Below, one piece after another: positions 10,031 through 20,879 of a stretch of DNA of 64,000 nt. Made by a program: the position numbers and the translations under genes. Each line of letters starts with the position of its first letter. Positions within the stretch are counted from its first letter, which is position 1. Below the pieces are notes generated by a model. It saw nothing but the letters and a program-made list of their open reading frames with translations, was not told the origin of the DNA and did no database searches. This stretch comes from Myrica gale. Taxonomy: Eukaryota; Streptophyta; Magnoliopsida; Fagales; Myricaceae. The stretch spans positions 16,751,001 through 16,815,000 of the forward strand of contig OZ005609.1 in NCBI GenBank assembly GCA_963930655.1, written 5' to 3'.

Positions 10031-10099
10031 TTTAACTCTTTGTATGGCCTGTTGTCTACTGGTTTCAGCAATGAAACGTGATTTAGAAAAAAAAAAGAA

Positions 10100-11291
10100 A
10101 CAAATTTAGTATTAAAGACAATATAATATCCAGATATTCCAAGTTTTGAAATAGAAATTAAGTTTCTACGACATTCTCGTACGTATAGACAATCTTCCAG
10201 AAGTAAAACTTTATTTCGTTGTAGACTTAGGTGAAAATTTCTTATGGCAGTCGCTACAACACTTGCAGTAGTCCCCATCTTTAGGATGACTTCCCCTTTC
10301 TCTAGTCTCCAGGTTTCTTTAAACCCATGCAACATATTGCAGATATGAGACGTTGTGCCTGAATCGACATACTATGAATTTAATGGACCACCTATTAAAT
10401 TTATTTCAATGACAAGCATACCTTCAACAGGTTTCTTTTGCTTCAAAGAAGCAAGATACACGCAGCAATTCCTTTTCCAATGACCTGGTTTGCCGCAATG
10501 GAAATAATTTCCCTTAGCCTTCTTATCCGGCTTGCTCTTGTCCTCCTTCTTTGCCTTTGAGCTAGGCTGAGACCTTTTCTTCTTCTTAAATTTCTTCCCT
10601 TTGGGTTTGAATCTCGAGGGAGAACTAACTTTTGGCTTGTCCATTATCATAAGAGAACCTTTCTCTTTTTTGATAAGCTCTTCGGCTGCTTGCAACATAT
10701 TGAGCAACTCGGACAAACTCACTGTCATCTTGTTCATATTATAGTTTAATACGAACTTGTTGAACGACTCTGGCAAAGATGCCAATATCTCTCCTATCTT
10801 GGTCTCGCCATTCATTTCTGCACCTAGTGTCTCCAGTTCTATGATGAAAGATATCATCTTCAGGACATGTTCCTGAACTGGAGCACCTTCCACCATTTTG
10901 GTGTAGTCATCTTCAAGATAACTTGCTGGTGTGCAGAACGACTCTGCTCTCCGAATAGCTCTTGGAGATATCCCAATATCTCTTTAGCTGTGGCTATGCC
11001 CTCGCATTGCTTTTGTAATAAGTTGGACATAGACGCCGACATATAACAACGAGCTAATTCATCTACCTCATGCCACTTTTCAAAAGCAACTCTTTGTTCT
11101 TGAGTAGCATCGGCTAAGGCAAGCTGAGGAATCTTCTCTCTAAGGACATGAGCTATTTTATTCACAGTGAGTATTATCATAAGATTTCTCTTCCAATCAA
11201 GGAACTTTGGCCCAGTCAATTTGTTATCATCAAAGATTCTAGATAATGGGTCAGGCATCATGAATATGCAAATATAAGAAAGAAAATTCAC
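10100..11291 (-). pseudogene. Copia gag and early pol remnant
   Basis: Minus-strand frames start with MPDPLSRIFDDNKLTGPKF, a typical Copia gag N-terminus (-LTG-NF-DWK-type). They continue with LKMTT and an ELL-ML-AEE gag segment, then a basic region followed by the nucleocapsid knuckle (C-H-C type, about 10,460-10,510, read as YFHCGKPGHWKRNC). The last part, RRNLISISKLG at about 10,150-10,190, belongs to the pre-integrase region. Gag forms the particle and the knuckle binds RNA. The remnant is broken and ends at the LINE tail. Confidence 0.8.
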
Positions 11292-11583
11292 AAGTATATT
11301 AACATTCCATTAGCATAGGGATTTTAATGGCTATTGGTACCTCCCACAGAATCACAACAACCAAATGAAAAAGCATAATATAACATTTATATTCAGTGTT
11401 TGTAGTGGGTATCAAGAACTTTCAACTTATGTGCACATAATACTATTTTAGTAATCATGGCACAACTTATAAAAGCAAATAGAATCTACTTATCATGATC
11501 ACATCACATGTTGTATATCATGCATATACAAATTTAACGACTCTTGATATCTTTTGGCCACCAACATAAACACCATCTTCACT

Positions 11584-14500
11584 ATTTTTGTAAGACCCCA
11601 AAGAAACCCGTGTCTACTTCATTACTAGATGAAAGATTCCATGGCCTATTTTGTATTAAAAGAAACCTTGCTTGGCCAAGGCATGATTTAATGTTAAGAA
11701 AATGTATATGTAATTATTTTGAATTTCTAATATGTGATGTTATGATTTAAATGCCATGGATGAAATTTAAATTTTAAAGTAACCAATTTCATATTGCTAG
11801 ATTAATTGTATATTTTTCCTCAATATTCTTGATTTTTATTTGAAGGATTTTCTTATGGATTATAATATTGGGCTATTAAGGTTTACATGGTTGGATTTAA
11901 AACCTAAAAGAATGGGCTGATAATGGACAGCCCATGCTTGGCCGAAAATTAGGCATAATGGGCCTTGAATTTAATCAAGTGGGCTGCCCAATTACATGTG
12001 ATGATGGGCCCTTGAAGTTGTGATATTGGGCTGCTATAAGGCTTGGAATATTAGGTGATTATTGGGCCTTTAAATGTATGCAAATGGGCTGCCAAAAATG
12101 ATCATGAAAATGGGCTTTAAAGTCATGGTATTGGGCTGCCATGAAGTCCATGATAATGGGCCTTTAGAACTATGTTGTTGGGCTTGAGGAATTAGGTTGT
12201 TGGGCCTTAGCCTTGGGGCTCATGAATTGGATTTAAGATGATGTTGTTGGGCCTTGGATTAATGTTGTTGGGCTGCCCCAATGGGTCTTAAAGTTCATGA
12301 TATTAGATTAGTGGTGCTAATCCTTATTAAGCATGTTAAGTTACTAAGTGATGATGCATGAACCAAGTTAGTTGGATTTCAACCAAATGAACTAATTGGT
12401 GGAACAAGCATTTAAAGAAGAGTTTGAATTATGTGGTGGGGGGAGGTACACGTGAAAGACAAAGAAAGATTGAATTGTGTGGTGGGGAGAGATATACGTG
12501 AAAGACAAGAGAGACAAGAGGGGGACAAAGGATGAAAAAGCTGAAAAGTGACATGGAAGAGGAAAAAACACCCTTGGCCGAATATTATGGCTAAGTGCAT
12601 GTCATTGTCTTGACTTGTGCCTTACACGCCTATCACACACTTCGTTACACTTTCATTTTTCATTTTGGTCGTGCAAACCAAGCTAAGAAAGGAGAGAACC
12701 GAGCCAAAAGAGAGAAGGCAAACCGAAAGAGAGAAAGTGAGAACCAAGGGGGGAAACCGAAGATCTTGAGCCAAAGAGTGAAGTTTTAGGCTTGAATCAA
12801 GGGGAAGCTCGGGTAAGAGGAAGAAAGAGAAGAAGGAGAAGAAGGAGAAGAAGTAGGTGAAGAAAAAGGAGAAGTGGTGCAAGGAAAAAGAAGGGAAAAA
12901 CAAGTACACAACAAGGTAATATAGGGGTCTCACTTTTACTTGCTGACCGAACCCTTTATGTAGTTGGATCTTGGGTTTTTATGTTGTGTCTTGGTTGGAT
13001 TTTGATCATGGTTATGTGTAAGTGTTAGATCTGGCCATGCATGCTTTAGATCTAAGGTTGAATGTTGGAAAAATGTAAGAAATGGACAATGTATGTTAGA
13101 TGAATGTTGGAAAAATGTAAAAATCTAAACCTATGTTATGTTTTGTTGGATGAAAGTTGGATATTTCCTTAGATCTAGGGTTGTTGATGTGTCTAAAGTG
13201 TAGATCTGGTCATGTGGTTATGAATGATGAAGATATGAAGTTGATACATGCAAGATAGGTGATAAAATGCAAAGGATATGCATGTTTTGATTTTGGTATG
13301 AAAAATGTGATGTTTTGGTGTATGACCGAACCATGTGTGCCCTAAATCTTTGAGAATGATTTTATATATGCTTGGATCTGTTGGTTGGCCATATTATGTG
13401 TAAGTTTAGTAATCTATTGCATGAAAATCAACCTTGAAATGTGAAGAATGCATGCAAAGCAAAAGAACCGAAGAAAACCTAGTGGTGTTGTGATATTTTG
13501 GTGTTGGCCGAATAATGCTATGAGTGATAACTTGTGTTTGTGTTTTGATTTTTAGATCCTAAGTTGTGAATCTGTTGAATGGAGGATGGGGTCACCATTG
13601 GAGATAAATTGTGATTAAAGAACACATAGAACTTGGTGTTGGCCGAATGCCTTATGTGTAGAAACCCTAATTGCAAGTTTGTGATAAATGAAAATATAAT
13701 TGATCATGACGGATAAATGAGATTAGGGTTGGCTAATCGGATTAAAAGATATTAAGGCTTAGAAGTTAGGGTGATAAGGAATTAGCAAAGCCTTGTGTTG
13801 TAAGTATGTACTAAAGATATAATTAGAATAAATAAGTCTTGGCCGAAATTTATTAAATACAAGTGAGGTACAATTGTAAAGATTTTATTAAGTACATTAA
13901 ATAACGGAAGACTTGAGTTAATCCTAAATCTATTAATTGTTGATTAAAACCCTAATCGAGAATAGATACATAAAAAATATTGTAATAGAGTTTAATAATT
14001 AAATAGCCTAAGTTTAAATATTATTAGTTAAAGAAAGAGTAAATAAAATATTTTAATGATTAAAAAGAATTACAGTGATATATATATTTGGTTGATAACC
14101 GATTTCAAAATGCAAATGCTTAATGATTACGTACTATTCCTTAAAGTCTAAGAAATATTTGAATCGCTTGTAGGCGATCCACGTGTCTTATACACTACCA
14201 AGGAAGACCAAGTGTAAGTGGATACTGTAAGTGGACAGTAAGTGTTTCTTTTTCAAATCTGGAATGACATACTGCATCGTTTCATGAACAAGCATGAGAG
14301 TTTAATCGAGCATGACACGACATGTGCATTGCATGAATTTTTCAAGAAGAATGTTTATGCAATGATTTTATGGAAAGACTATGAAAAGTTTTATGAAACG
14401 ATAAGTTAAGTTAAGGGGCACTGGTCGGTACCGTACCATCAAGATGGACTCCCATACCGAAGGACGAATGCGAGAAGGATGGGTGAATCCACGAGGCTGT

Positions 14501-15202
14501 GCAACCACACTGAAGGACATTGAGAAGGTGTGGGCCTCCAAGGGTCAAGTCTAACCACTGAAGGACGAATGCGAGAAGGTGCGCTAGCTGACCATATGTA
14601 AGGTCCCCAAGGGAATTCGGAGACGGTTCCAAAGGGAACGCACAACCCTGACTTCAGGGGTTAAATGGAGCGAGCCCACAAGTAAAAGATATGAAATGGT
14701 TATGAAAAGGCCAAGAGTGGCACAAGTATGAATAAGTAATTTTTAAGGGCCTGGGGCCGAATTTAAGCAGAAGCATATGCATATCCATGTCATGCATGTG
14801 CATCTCTTATCAAGTTTCTCTTTCATGATCAAGCATGTTTCAAATTTATGTCTTTCCCTTACTGAGTCTTTTTGACTCACGTTTTTAAAATTTTGTCATT
14901 CCAGATGCCTCAGGTGAAGAGAGTCAGGAGGACTACCCGACCTAGAAGCACAAGAAATTATGTTCAAAATTTTGATGATAGTGGCTTGATCGTCACTAGT
15001 TGGCTTTTTATATGTTATATATGTTTTGTATGATAACTTAATGAGAACCCTGATTATGTATGTTTTAGCTCGAATCCCTCGCAATCCTGTACGTTTCCGC
15101 CGTAAGCACGTAAGTTAGTAAGTAAGAGCGCTGGAGCCATCCGGGGGATAGCTCGCGGCTGTCACGTTCCCTGCGGGATGCCGTTCGGGGCGTGACAATT
15201 TT
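11584..15202 (+). mobile_element. 3.6-kb solo LTR with 5-bp TSD (probably Ty3/Gypsy type)
   Basis: The element runs from TGTAAGACCCC at 11,589 to GGGGCGTGACA ending at 15,197 (3,609 bp), begins TG and ends CA, and is flanked by ATTTT on both sides (11,584-11,588 and 15,198-15,202). There is no internal coding region, so it is a solo LTR left by recombination between two LTRs. The large size and the CGTGACA end suggest a Gypsy lineage, by inference only. A related LTR lies inverted at about 53,266-56,697; both share the block with repeated CGAAGGACGAATGCGAGAAGG-like words (14,450-14,590 here). A paralogous Copia copy at 53,070-53,074 shows the unoccupied target. Confidence 0.88.
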
Positions 15203-15644
15203 AGTGGACACATTTATTTAACTAAGTACAACCATCGTCTAAATGACATGTAATTTTGTAATGGGTCGGCATTGCTATTTTAGTCAACACCTCCACCATT
15301 CATACACGCACACTTAACTTCACAAGAAGTATACGAGACAAATTATAAAATCAACAATTGGCTGTGACTATTTTAGTTTTAACCAATCGTCAATCAAATA
15401 AAATTCACAAATACCAACAGTGGAAGGCCATGGGATTTAATTTTCTTGTAAAATAATCCCATTAAAACTTATAATAAATCTGTAAAAAAAAATTAGGGTT
15501 TTTTTGAAACCAGTCAAATTGGTCAACGGTCAACTGATCAAATCGGGTTGACCTGTTGAACCCATCGGTCCGGGTCCAACCTGGTCGGTGGTAGACCCAG
15601 ATCGGATCCGGGTTGTGGTCCGGGTCTAACTTGGACCTGGGCTG

Positions 15645-17105
15645 GGCTATGACTCACCTAAAAATGGTTAGTGAACTACTCCCAAGCGTAGGAGGTTGTC
15701 AAGTAATACTAGGGAAGTCCTAGATCATCTCCACAAAGAACGATGTGTTCAATTTTTCATTCTGACCACCATTACAATAAAAGAAAACTATGTTCTATTT
15801 ACAATTAAAATGGTATTTACAAAGGGAAAGATCGGGTTCTTGGATATCATCCATGATTACTGAAGATTTTGAGTTATGATCAATGTAAATGCTAAAAGAT
15901 TAATAAAGAGCTAACAAGAAAAACATGATATTAAACGTAGCATGAGATGGAGTTGAAACTAGATAAAATCAAGTAGTTGTCGAGTAAACATCGTTTGGCA
16001 TTAATCCACGTCTTCCAATAAAGTGATCGAATCCATGGACATGTGATTTGCTTGAAAAGCTAAGTTAAATACTAACATCATCTAGCCCAATCACCCAAAG
16101 AAAATACTTAAAACCATGGTTTCCTGCACTAAGAGACATATCATCGAACACTTTGTACTCAATCTTTAGCTGGCCAAAATCCATTCATACCCATACTCAA
16201 TCCAACTAACAAAAATTAACAAATCACTATTCTGACATTAAGGAAGTGAAATGGAAACATAAGATAACAGCTGATCATCCAAAGAAAGCAAAATCTAAAT
16301 CTGAAATGAAGATGGAAGAAAGCATTCGGTTCAAACAACTACATTTGAAATGAAGATGGAAGAGGGCATTCGGTCCAAACAAAAGCTAAGTATGAAATGA
16401 AAATGCAACAAAAGCAGCAGAGAAAAGCATTTGGTTCCCCTCAGCTGCAACAAAAAACCTTCGGGAGACTCAGCAGCAAGAGAACATTTTGTCTTGGCTC
16501 AGCAGCCACGAAAAGCAACGAAAGGCTTTCAAAAGAAAAAAAATGAAAAGCAACGAAAGAAAAGAACAACGAAAAAAAACCAAAAGCATCCAAAAGCCCT
16601 CGGTCTCCCAGGGAGCAACAGCAAAAAGCAACGAAAAAGCAACTTTGGCCTCCTTCCGTAGCAACCAAAAAAAACTCATTTTGGCCTCTCTTCCGTGAAT
16701 GCCAAATGCTGCGTGTATCTTGCTTCTTTGAAAAATGTAAAAAAAAAAAGAGAAGTCACTTGAGCTGGTTTGATATTTTAGATATATTCATCTCCTTCTC
16801 ACTTCCATAAGCTCACTTCATCTCCATTATTCATGCAATATGTAAAAAAAAAAGAGAAGTCAAGTTTATAGCAAATATTCCAATTGTATTTATGAAAAGG
16901 AAAACATGAAAATATGGTGAGAGGAGAGAAAAAATAATAATGTTTGTTTCCTTAAATTTACTGAATTTCACTTGCTTTTGTCAAAATTAACAATTCGCCC
17001 CTTACTAATGCCTAAAGCATAATTTTCTCATTTTCTAGTGGAAATGATGTAATTTTAGAAATTTATCAAGTGATTAATTAACAAAATTGTGACACAATCA
17101 GGCTA
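15645..17105. mobile_element. 1.45-kb solo LTR with 5-bp TSD inside the Copia leader
   Basis: TGACTCACC at 15,650 and GTGACACAATCA ending at 17,100 bound 1,451 bp that interrupt the Copia GC-rich leader. GGCTA is present on both sides (15,645-15,649 and 17,101-17,105), and leader sequence resumes on each side in the order seen in the paralogous Copia at about 52,690. It begins TG, ends CA and has no coding region, so solo LTR is the best reading; family unknown. The short ORFs at 16,431-16,698 are repeats of AGCAACGAAA-like words, not genes. Orientation cannot be decided. Confidence 0.7.
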
Positions 17106-17345
17106 TGAGCCCAATTCCAACCCGTGGCCCAAGCCCCACATGGGCTACCAAGGCTCGGATCTCATCCGGCCATGGGCTGGCCCAACAGGGACTAGCCCGT
17201 GCGTGCCCTTCCCCTTCTTTCCTTTTTTTTATTGGACCCAACCCAACGTTTGGGCTGGGTTTACTGGACCTTTGGTCGGGTAGGGCAATTGTTGCCCTAC
17301 CCACCCGGCCCAAAGCGTGCGACCCACGCAAACAGCTTTGAGAGA
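17101..17345 (-). other. GC-rich leader segment of the Copia fossil
   Basis: This segment matches, in reverse complement and in the same order, the leader of the plus-strand Copia at about 52,530-52,740. Shared words are GGGTAGGGCA--TTGCCCTACCC and GCCCAAACGTTGGGCTGGG. The rest of the same leader lies at about 15,500-15,655, beyond the nested solo LTR. The apparent ORFs here follow from GC richness only. Confidence 0.75.
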
Positions 17346-17429
17346 GAGAGAAACTCTCTCGTGAAATAAAATTTCGTTGAAATGAAATTCTTTTTTTCTC
17401 AAATGATTTTTGAGCTAATTATAATGGCG

Positions 17430-17884
17430 GGCTCAGAACTCAACTGTGCTATAGAGTGAGATCTTTAGGGATCTCACATCTCAGCCGTAGGATCATCATA
17501 AAAAACTATTTTTCATTTAACCCCCTTATATTCTGTAATCTGAATTTATGGGCTTCTACAAATTGTGATCATGTCCATTAACATATCACAACTGACCCCC
17601 GAGATAATGAGATTTTTTTTTGTGAAATCTCTTTTCCTAACAATTATACGCTTATTTAACCTTCAACCATACTATATTCCACATGAGATAATAGGACCAG
17701 AATAATATCACCGATTAAATATCTAGCTCATATAATTCTTAATTCTTAGTCTGTGCCTAGTTGGACTTCCAAAACTTTTCAAAATAATTTTCGCAAATAT
17801 TTACTTAATATATAATATAAGTAAAACTCGTGAAATCACTTTTCACAAAATCTCGCTGCGCAGTGTTTTTATGTGAGTCCAACA
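17430..17884 (-). mobile_element. LTR remnant of the minus-strand Copia fossil
   Basis: Read on the minus strand from TGTTGGACTCAC at 17,884, it aligns with the LTR at 51,563-52,111. Shared segments include a GTCCTA-TATCTCAT-TGGAATATAG-like stretch and GGGGTCA-TT--ATATGTTRATG (about 17,575-17,710), and the AGGGATCTCA...GTAGGATMA segment near 17,470-17,495 corresponds to 51,770-51,800. The inner boundary near 17,430 is approximate and no primer-binding site is seen. Confidence 0.65.
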
Positions 17885-18171
17885 ATATACAGACATAATG
17901 AATATACTGCCTCATCAAGAGACTGGTGGATTCCATATTAAGCAATTATACAAATTCACTTACTATGCACAAGGCCCAACATTATCTGGAAAATTTGATC
18001 TGCGAAGATCATCACCAGATGACTCAGTCAAAGCACAAGTACACAACAAGCAAACCTGCTTAACTCTCTCGGGTCTAAGGACAACATAAGCTAATTGTAC
18101 TGAATACCATTCTCTACACCAGTTATCGTTTCTAGAAGGTATTCATATTTGATCTGGTTTAGTGCATGTAC
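17885..18171. other. Short unassigned stretch
   Basis: About 290 bp between the Copia LTR edge and the plastid insert. A 63-aa plus-strand ORF at 17,898-18,089 has no domain I recognise. Nothing else is supportable. It may be old pre-insertion genomic DNA. Confidence 0.4.
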
Positions 18172-18576
18172 GATCCAGGAAACGGTTCTCGGAGATCTTT
18201 TTTCCTTTTGGAAGATACAGGAGCAAAACAATCAACCTATTGATATTGGAAGAGCCAAAAGATTCTTCCAATGTATCATTTCTGAGTCCAATGAAATTCA
18301 TAGGTATAGGAAGAAGTCCTGTCAAATAGAGATTTTTTCTTTCCACCATCTTTCGATTGTTAATACGATATATAAGGACCGCTACTACAAATAGTACTAC
18401 ACCCTTGATCGTGAAATATCGATTGCTTGTTGAACCCTGTGAATTGCGTGAAAGTATAATACTCCAAATTCGGGAGTCCAAGAGTTTTATAAAACGTTCT
18501 TGATGGAAAAAAATGTGAATGAAAGATCCCACTGAATTTAATTGGGTCCATGAATCTAAGAAATAGTAAGAATTCT
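18172..18576 (-). pseudogene. ycf2: Nuclear plastid DNA insert (NUPT): N-terminal part of ycf2
   Basis: The minus strand encodes [19 protein letters not shown], then [54 protein letters not shown] and [19 protein letters not shown], ending [13 protein letters not shown]. This is the N-terminal region of the chloroplast Ycf2 protein (around residues 25-155 of a protein over 2,000 aa). Similarity stops at both ends: upstream the expected ELREI-LREI is absent, and downstream it diverges after FLD. The insert is about 405 bp and has no flanking plastid genes. Very high conservation suggests a fairly recent transfer. In the plastid Ycf2 belongs to the inner-envelope motor complex; here it is non-functional. 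Confidence 0.93.
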
Positions 18577-18843
18577 TGACATTACACCCACTCGTCTGCT
18601 TAAGGTCACCACCTCAATGACGGAGTCCATCATTCTATATTATAGAAGCACAACGAGTGTAGACTTATTTGTACATTATCTTGTACCTCGGTCTAGAACA
18701 AAGTGAGTCAACAAGGATCCGAAAAGTCATAGTCCCCGCCTCCGATTCATTAATCATTGGCCCGACTTTTTTACAATGTTGCTCAACAATATATGACATC
18801 TAATGTCATTATAAATATGACATCTTATGTCATTGTATGTACC
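18577..18843. other. Unassigned stretch between plastid insert and inverted-repeat element
   Basis: About 265 bp with a short tandem motif, ATGACATCT-ATGTCATT, at about 18,790-18,833. There is no supportable ORF, and similarity to ycf2 or other plastid genes has ended. It may be older repeat debris. Confidence 0.4.
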
Positions 18844-19803
18844 TGTTAGCACAAGGTTGTTTTGAAAACAAACCATATTTTATTTTGATGATAACAAAAT
18901 ATTCTAAGTTTCAAAGACTTTAGATTTTATATTGTCAATCCAAAATTTCCAAGTTGTATTTCAAAAGGATTGATGTTTATCTCTCTAAAATATTTTTAAG
19001 TGGACTTGAACACCAGGGCAAAGAGTGATTACAAGTGTGTTCCGTTTTCTTCAAGAAACTTCTCTCCCTTTGAAGGCTAAGTCGTCAATGATGAGCAAGA
19101 GGAGAAGATTTGATAATGAAAGCTCTTGTCTTGAAGGAATCAGCAAATGGATTTCTTTGGATTTGACTTTTTCTCTCTCTAGATGTTGCGATGATGATCG
19201 AGCTACCCCTCTTCTCTCTATCTCGTTCTTCTTATAGCCCTTAGGCCTTCAATGGTCATAAAAGGTCTTCTCGTAAAGTTTGAGTGTCGTTGGAGGTGTT
19301 TAAATGATTTTTTGAACCACTTTGAACGATCAGGCGTCGTTCCAGAATTTCTGCAAATTCGTGGTATGTGTCGACACATGGTCTTCTATGTGTCGACACT
19401 ATGTTTTTATCTCTCGGGAGACAATGTAATGTGTCAACACATTGAACACTTAGTCTGAAAATGTTGTCGACAATGAAATTTTGCATTCTGGAGTTGGGCT
19501 ATCGGGTGTAAGTGCAATGTGTCGACACTTATAACTGCTGGAGAGAAAAACAACAGCTTTAAAGTGTTCAATCCATTCCAAACTTCTTTAAATACCTACA
19601 ATATGAAAAATTGATCTTATCAACTTGTGTAATGGTGTTCAAGTGCACTTAGAAATATTTTAGTGAGTGAAACTTCAATTCTTTTGAAATACAAATTGGA
19701 AATTGCATTGACAAGATAAAATCTAAAGTCTTCAAAACTTAGAAACTTTTGTTATCATCAAAATCAAAATGGATTGTTTGTAAAAAACAACCCTCGGCTA
19801 ACA
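18844..19803. mobile_element. TG...CA element with ~190-bp inverted ends (foldback-like, or unusual LTR)
   Basis: The left end TGTTAGCACAAGGTTGTTTT (18,844) and the reverse complement of the right end, TGTTAGCCGAGGGTTGTTTT, match imperfectly inward for roughly 190 bp. They share TTTTGATGATAACAAAA, GACTTTAGATTTTAT and AAGTG-ACTTGAACACC. The interior has five copies of the palindrome TGTCGACA (one as TGTCAACA) at 19,369, 19,391, 19,432, 19,465 and 19,520. No coding capacity is convincing, and no TSD is visible (GTACC left, TAGAC right). It may be an LTR of a SIRE-like Copia with long inverted ends, or a foldback made of two opposed LTR pieces. Confidence 0.55.
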
Positions 19804-20879
19804 TAGACCTTCTATAAATTCAAGATTATCAGTTGATTGGCAAAATTCTAGTTCAAGGAATTTCCAATTTGCTTTAAACTCACTTCTTCCAAGTACTTCT
19901 ACTTCTTCTCATGTCCCTCGTAATTTACGGATACCCAATATAACTAGTACTCAGACGAAAACACCGGTAAAATTTCCTCTTTATTACAATATACCTGAGC
20001 TACAAATTGAAAAAACTTCCCCCCACTCAATCTGAAGCATTTTCTCTTCAAAGATCTCATTCTATTAGAGATTTTGAATCCTCTGATAATACATAAAAAA
20101 GATTATGGTTTTTGTCTACTTATTCTAAGTCCGAACAAGCTCTTATTCGGAATAATTATTATGATTATATGATCTCTATCTAACAATATATCCCATTCTT
20201 TTCTTGGTTTGAAACAAATCACTCCTCATTAAATGTCCTTACACATGATATTCCTTGGATTACACATGATCATAAACAGGAATTTGAATGTTATCCTCCT
20301 ATGGATACTATTAGTTTTAGTAATAATTCTCACAATTATTTAGCCACTCCTTTTAAAACTAATAGTCTTTCTAATAGTGATAAAAATCTTGATAATATTA
20401 TTCAACAGAATAATTATACTAATAAATTTTTATCTAAAATAGGAACGCATCTTACGAAAATAGAACATTTAATCAAACCTCCTTCATTACCCAGTTCTTC
20501 TAAACAGACTCCTCTTTTTATACCTCATGAACTTCCTAAAATGGCTCTTTTTTCTAAATCAAATGAAAATATAAACAACATCTTAATGAAAATAGATTAT
20601 ATGCTTTCCAAACTTAATTTAAAAATGTCCTTACTTCTAAAAATATTCAAGTATTCAACAATTCTGATTCATCCTTTGCTTCTAATTTTGATACACTTAG
20701 TATTACTGCTTTAGAAAATCATTTTCAAGATTTATCTTTAAATAAATTTGTCAAATCTTCTACTCGAATACCTTACAAATATACACAAGGTACATCTCAT
20801 TATTACTATCCTAGACCTACCCCTCCTGATCTTCAATTTGAAGAACGTCATCTTTCATCTACGACTGCTTTTGCTCCTA

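Larger units (their letters stand above)
5291..10099 (+). mobile_element. LINE with C-terminal RNase H (plant L1-like), 5'-truncated
   Basis: A 4.8-kb non-LTR retrotransposon ends in TTTAGAAAAAAAAAAG at about 10,083-10,098. In order it shows the C-terminal part of ORF1, an apurinic-type endonuclease region, a linker, reverse transcriptase, a CCHC-like zf-RVT knuckle and an RNase H domain. The ORF1 N-terminus and 5' UTR are absent, so it is 5'-truncated. The endonuclease is broken by several stops and frame changes, so the copy is dead. The 5' flank is CACTA-like, whereas the 3' flank is Copia, and no TSD is visible; the locus was probably rearranged after insertion. Confidence 0.9.
10100..17884 (-). 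mobile_element. Copia LTR-retrotransposon fossil, broken, with two solo LTRs nested in its leader
   Basis: On the minus strand, reading from 17,884 downward, come an LTR remnant, a GC-rich leader, a gag start near 11,255 and gag/protease-region sequence to 10,100, where it stops at the LINE poly(A). It is the same family as the Copia at 51,563-58,823: the LTR, the GC-rich leader in the same order, and the pol peptide with RRNLIS-SKL all match. Two solo LTRs with TSDs (11,589-15,197 and 15,650-17,100) are inserted into the leader. The element is broken, with many breaks, and no intact partner LTR is present. It is older than both nested insertions. Confidence 0.8.

Noticed and set aside
12622-12933. 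103-aa minus-strand ORF, Phe/Ser-rich
   Set aside because: Antisense of a purine-rich GAAGGAGAA repeat inside the solo LTR; low complexity only.
14411-14645. Overlapping minus ORFs (68-73 aa)
   Set aside because: They arise from the imperfect CGAAGGACGAATGCGAGAAG repeats of the LTR; the homologous LTR at 53.6-53.9 kb does not keep the frames.
16431-16698. Lys/Gln-rich plus and Phe-rich minus ORFs
   Set aside because: Simple AGCAACGAAA-type repeats within the 1.45-kb solo LTR.
18149-18394. 81-aa plus-strand ORF over the ycf2 insert
   Set aside because: Shadow of the ycf2 minus-strand coding sequence.
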